A DNA stretch of 64,000 bases from Sphingobium lactosutens DS20 (lineage in GTDB: Bacteria > Pseudomonadota > Alphaproteobacteria > Sphingomonadales > Sphingomonadaceae), in NCBI RefSeq assembly GCF_000445105.1, contig NZ_ATDP01000106.1, forward strand, positions 1-64,000. The letters are read 5' to 3'. A program made the position numbers and the translations under genes. Shown here piece after piece: positions 25,388-34,168 of this stretch (position 1 is the first letter of the stretch; each line of letters opens with the position of its first letter). The notes under the pieces were generated by a model. That model saw only the letters and a list, made by a program, of their open reading frames with translations, did not search any database and had not been told where the DNA came from.

Positions 25388-26796
25388 TGCAAGTGCGTGC
25401 CAATCGGTCCGAGCTGACCGGGTAAGTCGAGCCAGCGGCGAACGGAATAATTGGTGGCTTCCTCTTCCGAGAAGATCAGCTCGAACGCCAGATCGAATAT
25501 GTGCAGGTGGCGCTGACAAAAGGCGGTCTCATGTCGCGGCATATCGATCCGACCATAACGTGAGAGATCATCAATGAGATCTCGACCGCAAAAAGGCTGA
25601 TAGGCGCAACGCTGACAGGCCGGATCAAAGCTATTGGTCGCATGAGCGTTCAGCGCATCGCGCGCTCCAAGATCAATCCCGGTTGAGACATGACCAATGC
25701 CCAGATCGATTACCCTCGACCGGGTGAGCATGCGTGCCTCATCTGTCGGGTAGAGGCGGCCGTCATAATCCACGACGACATAGTCATGGCCAGCTGGATT
25801 GGGGTTGCGAAGGTCGACATGGCGATCGAGTCCAGGCCTAAAGATGCGCCTCAAGCACAGGCTCAGATAGCTCTCCTCCACGACTTGGCTTCGATCAGAC
25901 CAGTTGCGTCGAATAAGTTCGCTGACAAATGCCTCATAGAATCTGCGCCATTGCTCTTCGAAACTGCGCGAGCCTGGATGACGCTTGCGCGCAAAACCTT
26001 GGAAATTGACCGGGCGCAGGAAGATGCTGGTCAACCCAAAATCGGTATATGCCTGTATCAGATCGGCGGGATCGGGCAGATCATTCGGGTCCAGCGTTGG
26101 CAGCGCCGAGACTTTACCGGGACCATAACGATCCGTGATTTCCTTCAGATTGACATGGAAGCGGTGGGTAGCCTCCGCACTCCTGGTGCGGTTCTTTCGA
26201 TGCAGGTCTGACGGGCCGTCCAGGGACGTGCTGATCTGCACGTCAGGCCGGTCAATCAGTGCCTGGGAGGTCGCATCGAGGGTCGTCAAATTCGTGCAGA
26301 TGACAAAGCTGGCTTCGGTGAAGCGCGCGCATCGCTCGATGACGGCATGGATGAGATCGGGTCGGAGCAAAGGCTCTCCGCCCTGAAACTCAATTTTGAT
26401 GCTATGCGTGTCGAGCTCATCGATCATCGCGAGAACGGCTTCCAGCGTATCTTGAGACCAATCAAAACAGGCTGCATGCTTAGGTGCGCGAGACACCTGG
26501 CAATAGCTGCAATCTAGGTTGCAACGCAGGGTCGGAACGAGGATGAGATAATCCAGCGGGCCAATTTTGGCCAAACGCTGCGCTACCCCATAGGCGTGTG
26601 TCATCCACCCCAGATCGCCCCGATCTGAGGTAGCATGGCCCTCCAGCGCTAAGAACCGCATGTCAGTGTCGGTGAGCGCGTCGCTCTGCAAGCGGCCAAG
26701 AAATGCCGGTGGAGCCGAAAAGAAATGTCCCCCGTCTCCGACGAACGTCAGACATTGTGACGACCGTGCGCGAGCGCGGAGTGGGAAGCGGATCAT
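25384..26796 (-). CDS. hxsB: HxsB: His-Xaa-Ser system radical SAM/SPASM enzyme
   Basis: A 470-residue radical SAM enzyme. The cluster motif is CNLDCSYC (Cys 92, 96, 99), followed by IEFQGGEPLLRPDLI and STSLDGP, the usual SAM-binding strands. The C-terminal ~80 residues form a SPASM-type domain with CQRCAYQPFCGRD and a final Cys (ETAFCQRH), so auxiliary iron-sulphur clusters are likely. It resembles peptide maturases acting on Ser/His-rich sites. The ATG at 26796 overlaps the small upstream gene's stop (ATGA); an ATG 18 bases earlier is less likely. Confidence 0.85.
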   Translation of the reverse strand: MIRFPLRARARSSQCLTFVGDGGHFFSAPPAFLGRLQSDALTDTDMRFLALEGHATSDRGDLGWMTHAYGVAQRLAKIGPLDYLILVPTLRCNLDCSYCQVSRAPKHAACFDWSQDTLEAVLAMIDELDTHSIKIEFQGGEPLLRPDLIHAVIERCARFTEASFVICTNLTTLDATSQALIDRPDVQISTSLDGPSDLHRKNRTRSAEATHRFHVNLKEITDRYGPGKVSALPTLDPNDLPDPADLIQAYTDFGLTSIFLRPVNFQGFARKRHPGSRSFEEQWRRFYEAFVSELIRRNWSDRSQVVEESYLSLCLRRIFRPGLDRHVDLRNPNPAGHDYVVVDYDGRLYPTDEARMLTRSRVIDLGIGHVSTGIDLGARDALNAHATNSFDPACQRCAYQPFCGRDLIDDLSRYGRIDMPRHETAFCQRHLHIFDLAFELIFSEEEATNYSVRRWLDLPGQLGPIGTHLQ

Positions 26797-27014
26797 TGGA
26801 GCAGGAGATCCCATATCGCCTGCCGGTGAGCCGCCATTCTTGCATGCTCGACGCCGTTATAGGCGGCGACGGAGGCCCGGAGAGTATCGAACGCTTCGAC
26901 GCTCGTCACTTGATCGCATTGTGCCCTATTGTCGCTCGGGATTCCATTGCCAGCGGTGGCTCGTGATCGCTCTTCAGTCCTCCCAGCCGCATCAGGTCCC
27001 AAAGCTTCGATCAC
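26793..27014 (-). CDS. Small unknown protein inside the Hxs operon
   Basis: A 73-residue protein starting at GTG, with four-base overlaps to both neighbours (GTGA upstream, ATGA downstream), the same coupling as the rest of the operon. The N-terminal half is charged and flexible; the rest looks helical (SVEAFDTLRASVAAYNGVEH, RMAAHRQAIWDLLLQ). It occupies the place where HxsD might be, but I see no LLNDYxLRE-like motif, so I do not call it HxsD. It may be a divergent HxsD or a distinct chaperone. Confidence 0.6.
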   Translation of the reverse strand: MIEALGPDAAGRTEERSRATAGNGIPSDNRAQCDQVTSVEAFDTLRASVAAYNGVEHARMAAHRQAIWDLLLQ

Positions 27015-27610
27015 AACGCTGCGCTGTCTGTGAGGGCATGGAAATCATCCAGCGTTGCTTCGAAATAATGCAGCCGAGGAGCATCGAAGGTTGCCATGTA
27101 AAGTTGCCCCTTGATTAAGGCAGCCCGTGCTTCTCCCTTCCTTGGAAGATTGTCTGCATCGACATATTCATATGTAAAGCGAATACCATCCTGCCCCAAA
27201 AACCGATCCGGCTTCGAGTTTGTAACGGAAAACGACCCGATCCCCTTTTCCGTCCGGTAAGTGCCTTCCAGCAGCTCGGGTATCTCAACCAGCAATGTCT
27301 CGCTGGTGAATTTGGGCAAGGGCTTATGCTTCTTGCTCGTTTCGCGGATCAACGGTTCGCCCGGCGCTATACCACCGTAAAAGGTGACATCATTGAGCTG
27401 TTCTCCGTCCAGCGTCCAGGTTTCAGCTTTTTTGCCGGGGCGGATCGATAGACTGTTCCAGTCACGAACAGGCGTGACCTTCATGGCCGATTTCGCAACA
27501 TCGACCTGAATATTTTTCTCACGATAGCCGTTGGCGCAGGCCACAGACACTGACAGCATGGCGGCGACACCAACAATAGCCGCGCGTGTGCACATCGTTT
27601 TTTTCATCAT
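27011..27610 (-). CDS. Exported hypothetical protein in the Hxs-M48 operon
   Basis: A 199-residue periplasmic protein. An N-terminal signal peptide ends near SVACA (after AAIVGVAAMLSVSVACANG). The mature domain is beta-rich: DWNSLSIRPGKKAETWTLDG, EIPELLEGTYRTEKGIGSFS, YMATFDAPRLHYFEATLDDF. It overlaps the M48 peptidase gene upstream and the small gene downstream by four bases each. I do not recognise the family. Its place suggests a periplasmic partner in processing or using the Hxs product. Confidence 0.7.
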   Translation of the reverse strand: MMKKTMCTRAAIVGVAAMLSVSVACANGYREKNIQVDVAKSAMKVTPVRDWNSLSIRPGKKAETWTLDGEQLNDVTFYGGIAPGEPLIRETSKKHKPLPKFTSETLLVEIPELLEGTYRTEKGIGSFSVTNSKPDRFLGQDGIRFTYEYVDADNLPRKGEARAALIKGQLYMATFDAPRLHYFEATLDDFHALTDSAAL

Positions 27611-28812
27611 TGCCCCCCCGCGGCGGGTGCCAGCATGTTGATCATGGCGGCATCCGATGCATTTGGTTTGAGTTCGAGATAGCGGCGCAAGGCGGCCTGC
27701 CCTTCCGTGCGACGGCCAGTCTTGACAAGGGATAAGCCTAGTCCGCGCTGCGCTTCGGGAAATGCCGCATCCATCTCGGCTGCTTTGCCGTAAAATACCG
27801 CAGCCTGCGCCAGATCGCGCGGGTTGCCACGCGCGCGGTAAAGATCGCCGCGCGCCACCAGGAGCTGTGCGGTCCAGCCATTCTGTGCCAGCGACGATAT
27901 AATGAAGTCGCTGGCGCCAAAATCATTCAGCTTGATCTGATCGTCCAGAAAGATGGGTAGCCAGGACGCCAAAGCTGCTGCGTAGCGTGCAACGCCATCG
28001 TCCCGTTCAGCGCCCGCCGGATCGGCGAACGCCGCGAGGGTAGCGGCGCGTTCGCCACTAGGAGGATGGGATGCAAAGAAGGCAACTTTATTGAAGTCAG
28101 GCTTCCTGACGCCCTTTACCAGCGCCGAGGCTTCCTGCTCTGCCATCAGATTTTGCCAGACCGCAGATGCAGACTGAGGGCGCAACGCGCTGTGATTGAG
28201 ATATCCCAGCCCGAGCGTATCGGCCTCACGCTCCTGATCGCGGTTAAAATGAGAAAGGCGGCCATAAACCGACAGCTGCAAACTATCGAAATTGGAATAT
28301 GACTGATATGTGTTGCCCAGCAGCGCCAGGACGGCCGCCCAGCTCAGCAGATCACTGCTGGATCTTCGTGCTTTCCAATCGGCCAATGTGTGCCGTTGTT
28401 CGAAGTGACCAAACTCATGACCTAACACCGTGGCGAGCTCGGCCTCGTTGCGGACGCGAAGCAGCAGGCCGCTATACACCCGCATCGTGCCATTGGGCGT
28501 CATCGACGCGTTGAACAGCGGAACGCGCAATATATAGAGACGGACGGATCGGCATCGATCGTCCCCAACAGTCGCGCACAGGACGCCTTTGACATAGGCG
28601 TTGAGCGCTTCGTCCCGAAGCAGGATCGGAGAATTGGCAAGGATGCGTTCCTCCTCATCGCCTTCGCGCCAGAGCCCTATCTCATCCACACCCTGCGGCT
28701 GATAGGCGCCAGCATAAGGGGGAGGAGGTGGCGCAATCTTGCTCTGCCCGATCGCCGCAGACGCCATGAGCGCTGCAGCCATCGCAACCAACCCGGCCGC
28801 TCGTTGCATCAT
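27607..28812 (-). CDS. M48-family metallopeptidase with TPR-like tail
   Basis: A 401-residue exported zinc peptidase. The signal peptide covers residues 1-22. The catalytic HEFGH (residues 132-136) lies in ATVLGHEFGHFEQRHTLADW; the third zinc ligand is in DQEREADTLGLGYL. The C-terminal ~120 residues form TPR-like helices (AAEMDAAFPEAQRGLGLSLV). It is BepA-like: BepA-type peptidases watch over outer-membrane assembly in the periplasm. Four-base overlaps on both sides put it in the Hxs operon, where it might mature HxsA. The start at 28812 (ATGATG) overlaps the upstream stop. Confidence 0.85.
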   Translation of the reverse strand: MMQRAAGLVAMAAALMASAAIGQSKIAPPPPPYAGAYQPQGVDEIGLWREGDEEERILANSPILLRDEALNAYVKGVLCATVGDDRCRSVRLYILRVPLFNASMTPNGTMRVYSGLLLRVRNEAELATVLGHEFGHFEQRHTLADWKARRSSSDLLSWAAVLALLGNTYQSYSNFDSLQLSVYGRLSHFNRDQEREADTLGLGYLNHSALRPQSASAVWQNLMAEQEASALVKGVRKPDFNKVAFFASHPPSGERAATLAAFADPAGAERDDGVARYAAALASWLPIFLDDQIKLNDFGASDFIISSLAQNGWTAQLLVARGDLYRARGNPRDLAQAAVFYGKAAEMDAAFPEAQRGLGLSLVKTGRRTEGQAALRRYLELKPNASDAAMINMLAPAAGGQ

Positions 28813-29564
28813 TGCTGCGCAGTCGCCAGCTTGGGCTGCACGCTTCCTGGAAACTCCTCGAGCAACTGACCAACCCGCTTGTCGGCGCCGTCTAATTCCC
28901 GTACGTCCCCGCCCATCGCGCCGTCGGCATTCAGCCACAAAAGGTTGCCGGTTTTGAGATCTACAAGGCCTGCATAGCCGGCATGTTCGCCCGATTTAAC
29001 GCCTACACCACCCAGCGCTGCTGCAAATTGCAACATCTTCCGGCCGGTAGAGCCATAGGCATCCTTGTTATAGATGAACAAGGCATAGTCGGCGTCCTTG
29101 GCGCCGGGCAGCGCGCCCACGCCACTGCCAAGCGACCATTCGAATATATCAGCCTTATTGTCGCGCTTTTTCGTTGGAAGGCGATTGCCCACGAAAAACT
29201 GATACTGGATCACCGACTGTGAAACCGCCGCAAACAAGGCCGAATATTCCTCGACCAGTTGGGCATCCTCACCATAGGAAACCGGTGCAACAATCACCTT
29301 GTTGCCCAAGGTCTGCTGACGTTTCGCCAAAGCGTCATCGATATTTTTACGGGCCTGGTCGGTCCAGTCAGCGTTCGGCTCGAACATGCCGCCTGTGGAT
29401 TGGGCGCCCACGCGCACCGTTGGACGAAACACCAGGATGGTCTTGCCGCTTTGTGGCGCGAGACTGAAACCGCCTTTGGTCGCGGTACGTTCCTGAGCTG
29501 ATGCAGGCACAACGATACACGCTGCAAACAGCGAAGCCGCAACTGCGCGACTTAAAAGATTCAT
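28809..29564 (-). CDS. Exported hypothetical protein, first gene of the Hxs-M48 operon
   Basis: A 251-residue periplasmic protein: signal peptide MNLLSRAVAASLFAACIVVP then ASA, with a mature domain of mixed alpha/beta character. Segments such as SGKTILVFRPTVRVG, NKVIVAPVSYGEDAQLVEEY, YALFIYNKDAYGSTGRKMLQ and GYAGLVDLKTGNLLWLNAD recall GNA1162/CsgG-related periplasmic proteins. It overlaps the M48 gene by four bases and opens the operon; the promoter should lie in the AT-rich 200 bases before 29564. Function is unknown. Confidence 0.7.
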   Translation of the reverse strand: MNLLSRAVAASLFAACIVVPASAQERTATKGGFSLAPQSGKTILVFRPTVRVGAQSTGGMFEPNADWTDQARKNIDDALAKRQQTLGNKVIVAPVSYGEDAQLVEEYSALFAAVSQSVIQYQFFVGNRLPTKKRDNKADIFEWSLGSGVGALPGAKDADYALFIYNKDAYGSTGRKMLQFAAALGGVGVKSGEHAGYAGLVDLKTGNLLWLNADGAMGGDVRELDGADKRVGQLLEEFPGSVQPKLATAQQ

Positions 29565-29779
29565 AATTCCCCCCTGCCGATTCCCCTTAGCAGAAGGATA
29601 GTGCTAATATTGCCAACAACTTCTGACAAGCTGCGGAAGAGGATGAAAATATGTCGATTGCTGTCATCTTTTACGCAATCGACGTCCCGTTTGCTTTACA
29701 GGCGAACCCTTGATGCAGGGTGGAAGGCTGTTCGGCACGGAGCAAGACAATAGTCCGTGCCGACAATGAGGGAGTATCG

Positions 29780-29971
29780 TCAGGCAGGCTTTGCACCAGG
29801 CGAGCCGCACTTGGCGAACTTGCCTTTGGCATCCTTACACCGCTTGGGAGCGGCTTTCTTCTCCGGGCATTTGGTAAATTTGCCCTTGGCGTCCTTACAG
29901 GGTGCTGCGCTGGCGACGACGGGTACGGCAGCGATCGAGGCGGCAGCCAGAAACGACAACAGGTTCTTCAT
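29780..29971 (-). CDS. Small secreted protein with repeated CKDAKGKF motif
   Basis: A 63-residue exported protein: a signal peptide (MKNLLSFLAAASIAAVPVVA) is followed by two copies of CKDAKGKF-x-KC separated by a Lys/Pro-rich linker. Four Cys could form two disulphides. I recall such proteins as common in sphingomonads, with no known function. The ATG at 29971 is preferred over 29980 because AAGGGA has better spacing to it. Confidence 0.7.
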   Translation of the reverse strand: MKNLLSFLAAASIAAVPVVASAAPCKDAKGKFTKCPEKKAAPKRCKDAKGKFAKCGSPGAKPA

Positions 29972-30030
29972 CGGTTTCATCCCTTGAGACGGCTCTGGAA
30001 TGAGTCGCCCACGCAGGATAAGCGCCTGTC

Positions 30031-30231
30031 CTAAACAGGCTCAATATGTTTGACGTCCAGCATGTCGAATTCCGATCTGATGCCGGATACCCGAACCCGT
30101 CGCCCCAGCAAATGATGATGGCGGCCGCTGATATCGAGACGCCATTCCCCTCCATCATCCACACGCAGGACTGGGTAGGGCCCGTTCTTGAGCAGAATAC
30201 CGGTCAATTCATGCTGTGAGCCCCTGGGCAC
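30031..30231 (-). CDS. DUF5818 family protein
   Basis: A 66-residue OB-fold-like protein matching DUF5818: HELTGILLKNGPYPVLRVDD, GGEWRLD, LLGRRVRVSGIRSEFDMLDV, the usual sequence blocks. The start is GTG at 30231, one base past the S1/P1 nuclease stop, so the two may be coupled. No function is known for the family, which I associate with sphingomonads. Confidence 0.65.
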   Translation of the reverse strand: MPRGSQHELTGILLKNGPYPVLRVDDGGEWRLDISGRHHHLLGRRVRVSGIRSEFDMLDVKHIEPV

Positions 30232-30232
30232 C

Positions 30233-31045
30233 TCACTTCGCCTTTGCAACTTCGGCGTTGGCAGGTTCGAACACCCAGTTGAGATAGGCGGCGATACGAA
30301 CGCCGGCATGTTTGAGCCTGTCATCGACCTCAGCACGATGCTGATAGGCATAGTCCCAGGAGAGATTGGGATCGGTCGGGTAGATCGTCTTGCGCAAAGC
30401 GATGCTTTCGTGGACCCAGACTAGAGGATCCCGGTCATTCCATTCGATTATCTGCGCAGGGGTGATCGAACGCAAGAGCCAGCCTGCCAGCTCGGAATAG
30501 GACAGGGATCGCTGTTCGATCATGGCAGAGTCCCATACCGAATGAAGATTGGTCGACCGGCCGGACCAGTTCACTTTCACATCATTGCCACCGCGGTCAT
30601 TGCCTCCGCCTGCGTGGAGTGGCTGGTGCAGATCGCCAATGATGTGGACGATGAAGCGAAGGGCAAGACGTCTGTCATCGGGCGACGCCTTGGGATCACG
30701 CAGAGTGGCCGTAAACCGCGTGAGGGCTGTCATGGCATCGCCTTCTGCGGGCGCATCGGAGCCCTTGTAGTCATCCCCTTGCCTCACGGTCACATAATGC
30801 CAGGCGCTCGCCGTCTTTTGCCAGAAATCGGCCGGATCGGATTTCATGTCATCCGGCCAGGTTGCGGCTTCGGCGAGATCTTCTGTCCCCAGCAAGATTT
30901 TCACGTTCGCGCGGGCAACGCCGCTCAGATTTTCATCGGCAATGGCACCAGTAACCCGATGGCCTATCGGCCCCCATGCCTGCGCCGGTGAGGTGACGGC
31001 CCCGAGGCTCAGGGTGATAGCGAGGGAGATTGCTGTTTTTCGCAT
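30233..31045 (-). CDS. S1/P1-type zinc nuclease, exported
   Basis: A 270-residue secreted nuclease. The signal peptide ends in SPAQA, leaving the N-terminal Trp (AWGPIGHRV) that binds zinc in S1/P1 enzymes. Other ligands are in RFIVHIIGDLHQPLHAGGGN, then DRGGNDVKVNW and NLHSVWDSAMI. Such enzymes cut single-stranded DNA and RNA in the periplasm using three zinc ions. GGAG precedes the ATG at 31045. It could serve nutrient scavenging or degrade incoming phage DNA. The longer frame to 31270 has no support. Confidence 0.9.
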   Translation of the reverse strand: MRKTAISLAITLSLGAVTSPAQAWGPIGHRVTGAIADENLSGVARANVKILLGTEDLAEAATWPDDMKSDPADFWQKTASAWHYVTVRQGDDYKGSDAPAEGDAMTALTRFTATLRDPKASPDDRRLALRFIVHIIGDLHQPLHAGGGNDRGGNDVKVNWSGRSTNLHSVWDSAMIEQRSLSYSELAGWLLRSITPAQIIEWNDRDPLVWVHESIALRKTIYPTDPNLSWDYAYQHRAEVDDRLKHAGVRIAAYLNWVFEPANAEVAKAK

Positions 31046-31304
31046 AGCTCCACATGGCCCGATTGCATGCGCAAAGAAAGCGGGTATCGCGATTTGGGCT
31101 TTTGATAGTCCGACCCATTGTTGCCGTTCAATCGTCGGAATCGGATCCCTAGGTGCAGACGGTCCGGTTCCGTCAACTTGCGACCAACTGATGACCTTTA
31201 GCGATCGGAGCAAGGCCTCCCGCCCCTGTCGAAACCTGCCATTCACCCGCCCCAGCTCGCTTATCATCAACGCGCCCTAATCTCGGTCCATCAGTAGCAA
31301 GCAG

Positions 31305-32000
31305 TCAGTCGCCATCGTCTAGCATGCCGCAAGAGATGCACCTGGCACCATTCCAGCCGGTGAAGCCGCAACGGGGACAGTCCCAGCTTGGATGTAGTTG
31401 CTCAGTTTTGGGCCGCATACCGACCAGCCCACTTGGACCGCGTAGCGTGATCCAGCGCTCGTCCTCGTGCACAACTTCGAGCCATGGAGCGAGAAAAAGT
31501 GGCTTGCCGCGTTCTTCCTGTTCGCGGTTCGGTTCGTGTCCCTGCTCTATCGTGGTGATCAGGCGTTCCATCATCCTCTTGTGACGTTCTGCAAAACCGC
31601 CGATCTCTTGCGCGGCGAGGAGGATGTTGATCGCCCGCGAGATCTTTCGGTCCGAAAGGTACTCGTCGTGCAGTGCTTCCGCCCGATCTACGCGATCTAT
31701 AGCCGATTGGAGCTTCAGCTGAATAAGTGGACTTGGTCGGAAAACAGTGCCACCTTTTTCGCCGTTGCAGCGCCTGTGAGCGGGCATCCAATTCGCGAAG
31801 CTATTTATGTCGAAATCGGCCGGTAGGCCCAGTTCATTCAAAATCTTCGCAAGTGCGGCACTGCCGATCAAGGTCTCTGGAATTACATGATCAACCTCGG
31901 TCTCGAGCAGGCCGATCGGCTCGCCGCAAAGCCAGCACTTCTCGTTATGCACAGTGAAAACCGCGTATCGTTCGGCGGCAGAAAACTTGTAATGGGCCAT
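31305..32000 (-). CDS. HNH endonuclease with C-terminal zinc ribbon
   Basis: A 231-residue HNH-type nuclease. CWLCGEPIG (residues about 22-30) and DHVIPETL (about 37-44) give the first zinc pair and the catalytic His, and WMPAHRRCNGEKG holds the second part of the HNH fold. A C-terminal ribbon (CPRCGFTGWNGARCISCGML) adds a second zinc site. Such proteins cut DNA; some are phage-defence or restriction enzymes. It is not overlapped with its neighbours, so the target is not suggested by context beyond the CBASS locus 200 bases downstream. Confidence 0.8.
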   Translation of the reverse strand: MAHYKFSAAERYAVFTVHNEKCWLCGEPIGLLETEVDHVIPETLIGSAALAKILNELGLPADFDINSFANWMPAHRRCNGEKGGTVFRPSPLIQLKLQSAIDRVDRAEALHDEYLSDRKISRAINILLAAQEIGGFAERHKRMMERLITTIEQGHEPNREQEERGKPLFLAPWLEVVHEDERWITLRGPSGLVGMRPKTEQLHPSWDCPRCGFTGWNGARCISCGMLDDGD

Positions 32001-32207
32001 AATCTTTCACTGCCAGTGGGTGTCGGCGAAGGCAACGCGCTGAACATTTACAGCGAACGTATAGTAAGGGCGCCCGCCCGGAACCCCGACATACCCGACG
32101 ATCAGGCCGCGCTCCTCGCTCCATTGAAGCGGTTATAGGTTAATGCGCCTCGGCGTCTCTCCTACGCCGTATCGCCACTGCGGCTGCGGATGACTCCGAA
32201 AGCCCTA

Positions 32208-32909
32208 TTACCCAGACAAATGATTAGACTTGCGCGTAAATGTGATAGCTCCGGCAGTGTTCATCGCCTGTCGCCACATCCGAGCCGTCCATGCGAGACC
32301 GATCAACTGGCCTGTTCTGAAATCGTATTCCAACCGTGCGGCACCGTAGAACTCCGCTTCATCCGCCACATTGTCGGTCGCATTCACCTGTTTGTAGAAA
32401 TAGCATATGCCCGGCCGACGGAGGCCGACGCGCGGGAAAGGATCGACGCTGACCGTATCGGAACGGTCAATCGGGGTGTCGCCGCGTGGGTTGTAAAGCA
32501 GCATATCGAAGCCGAACCATGATTGATGGATTTCTGCTTCCAGCTTAATCGGCGTCAGCGCAGCGAGATCGGCTTCGGCGCACCGTCGCATGTCAATCGC
32601 GTGTTCCGTCGATGCGGCGGCGTCCAGCATCTGCGCTTGCCTTGGCCAGTTCGAGCATAGCTCCACATCCCAGACCCCATTCAAGTCCGGGAACACCCAC
32701 TCGTTCAGTTTTGGAACTTTCTTCCAGAACCAGCGCCAGACCGGATTCCAGAGTGCCGCATTCAGGAGCAGCCAGACCAGGAGCGGGATAGAGCTGAATT
32801 TGAAATCGAATTTCAGCAGGTTACCTAGGCTCTGTCCGAGCATGACCAAGCCCAATGCCAGCCATACGATGGCGGCGACGACCGCCTTCTTCGATAAAAT
32901 CCTGTACAT
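32208..32909 (-). CDS. cap15: Cap15-like CBASS effector (2TM plus beta-barrel)
   Basis: A 233-residue membrane protein. Two membrane spans (VVAAIVWLALGLVMLGQSLG near 9-28, IPLLVWLLLNAALWN near 41-55) precede a lipocalin-like beta-rich domain opening with FPDLNGVWDVELCSNWP and holding the FDMLLYN and YDFRTGQLIGLAWTAR strands. This is the Cap15 layout: the barrel binds a cyclic nucleotide and the protein polymerises in the inner membrane to kill the infected cell. It is read away from the CD-NTase gene, 77 bases apart, unlike most CBASS operons, where all genes run in one direction. Confidence 0.85.
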   Translation of the reverse strand: MYRILSKKAVVAAIVWLALGLVMLGQSLGNLLKFDFKFSSIPLLVWLLLNAALWNPVWRWFWKKVPKLNEWVFPDLNGVWDVELCSNWPRQAQMLDAAASTEHAIDMRRCAEADLAALTPIKLEAEIHQSWFGFDMLLYNPRGDTPIDRSDTVSVDPFPRVGLRRPGICYFYKQVNATDNVADEAEFYGAARLEYDFRTGQLIGLAWTARMWRQAMNTAGAITFTRKSNHLSG

Positions 32910-32986
32910 AGCTTAACCATAGCACTTGAAAGCTGAGCTTCCCACTCCAATGTGGAACAAACCGGGATTCGTTGCGGGACGACAAC

Positions 32987-34168
32987 ATGACATTGGCCAA
33001 TGCGCATGCCTTATTCTGCGGGCTCAAATCTGAACCCAGCTACTTGGCGAATCTGACGATCCCCGAGGACGACCGCAGGGCTCTTATGGATGCGCGCAAC
33101 CTTATTCGCGCGACCTTGAAGCAAGCAGCCTCATCGATCCCCGTGCATGACGAGTACTGGCAGGAAGACTTTGCCCGCATCACAGCGCGGATGCGCCCCG
33201 TCATCCATGTCAAGTTCATGACGCAAGGGAGCTATGCCTACGGCACGCTGAACGCTCCCGCGCAAATTCCTGCGCAGGAAATCGATCTCGACGACGGCAT
33301 GTACGTTCCGGTACAGTTTCTTCAGAACGGCCAACCGGCCTTGGCGGCTAAGGGGTTGTTTGCCTTTGCCGAGGCGGCATTGGCACCGCTTTGTTCGCGC
33401 AAGGGGTGGCAGCTCGATAGCTCCAAGAAAAACTGCGTGCGGGTCAAATTGTGGCGCGGCGCGCATATCGATATCCCAATTTACTCCATTCCGCAGGACC
33501 GATTCGAGACGATGGTGGAGGCTCTGCAAAACGCCGAAACCACCGCGCTGATGGCACGGGATGCGATGGCGCAGAGTTGGCGCCTTCCTTCGGATCAGAT
33601 CATGCTCGCCCAGCGGGATGGCACCTGGCTTCAATCCGATCCCCAGCAACTCCACGATTGGGTGAACGGGCGCAGCGAGCGCTATGGCGCGGTGTATCGC
33701 CGCCTCTGCCGTTTCTTTAAAGGCTGGCGGGATTACACCTGGGAGAAATCGTCGCTCTCCTCGCTCTGCATCATGTGCGCGGTTGACGAGGCGCTGCGCC
33801 GGATGAATGGCTTCCCCGGCGACTCCCGCGATGACGAGCTGGTGATGGAAGTGGCAAAGCTGCTCCCGGCGATTTTCAACGACAAAGTGGCTAACCCCGT
33901 CATTCGGCATCTCTGCCTGAACGAATGGGGCGACGATGAGCGAGCTGCCATTATTGAAGAGGCCGAAGCACTGCGGGATGAAATGGTCGCGGCGTTGGAA
34001 CGCACCGGGCATGCCGATGTCGTCATCACCCGGCTGCGCAACCAGTTTGGGCAGCGCATTCCGTACCGGCCTGATGCGGTTAAGATCGCGACGAAAATCG
34101 AGACGATCCGTCAGGCACCGGCGGCGAAAGTAGCTGCGCCCATTGTCATCCCTTCAACTTCCGGCTGA
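32987..34168 (+). CDS. CD-NTase (cyclic oligonucleotide synthase) of a type II CBASS
   Basis: A 393-residue nucleotidyltransferase of the cGAS/DncV family. The catalytic GS motif is FMTQGSYAYGTLN (Gly81-Ser82), the metal-binding pair is in EIDLDDG (Asp100 and Asp102), and the third acidic residue lies in GAHIDIPIYSI. A helical OAS1-C-like half follows. It makes a cyclic nucleotide signal when phage infection is sensed. I start at ATG 32987 rather than the TTG at 32972. Its stop overlaps the Cap2 start by one base (TGATG). I cannot tell the clade or product from sequence alone. Confidence 0.9.
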   Translation: MTLANAHALFCGLKSEPSYLANLTIPEDDRRALMDARNLIRATLKQAASSIPVHDEYWQEDFARITARMRPVIHVKFMTQGSYAYGTLNAPAQIPAQEIDLDDGMYVPVQFLQNGQPALAAKGLFAFAEAALAPLCSRKGWQLDSSKKNCVRVKLWRGAHIDIPIYSIPQDRFETMVEALQNAETTALMARDAMAQSWRLPSDQIMLAQRDGTWLQSDPQQLHDWVNGRSERYGAVYRRLCRFFKGWRDYTWEKSSLSSLCIMCAVDEALRRMNGFPGDSRDDELVMEVAKLLPAIFNDKVANPVIRHLCLNEWGDDERAAIIEEAEALRDEMVAALERTGHADVVITRLRNQFGQRIPYRPDAVKIATKIETIRQAPAAKVAAPIVIPSTSG

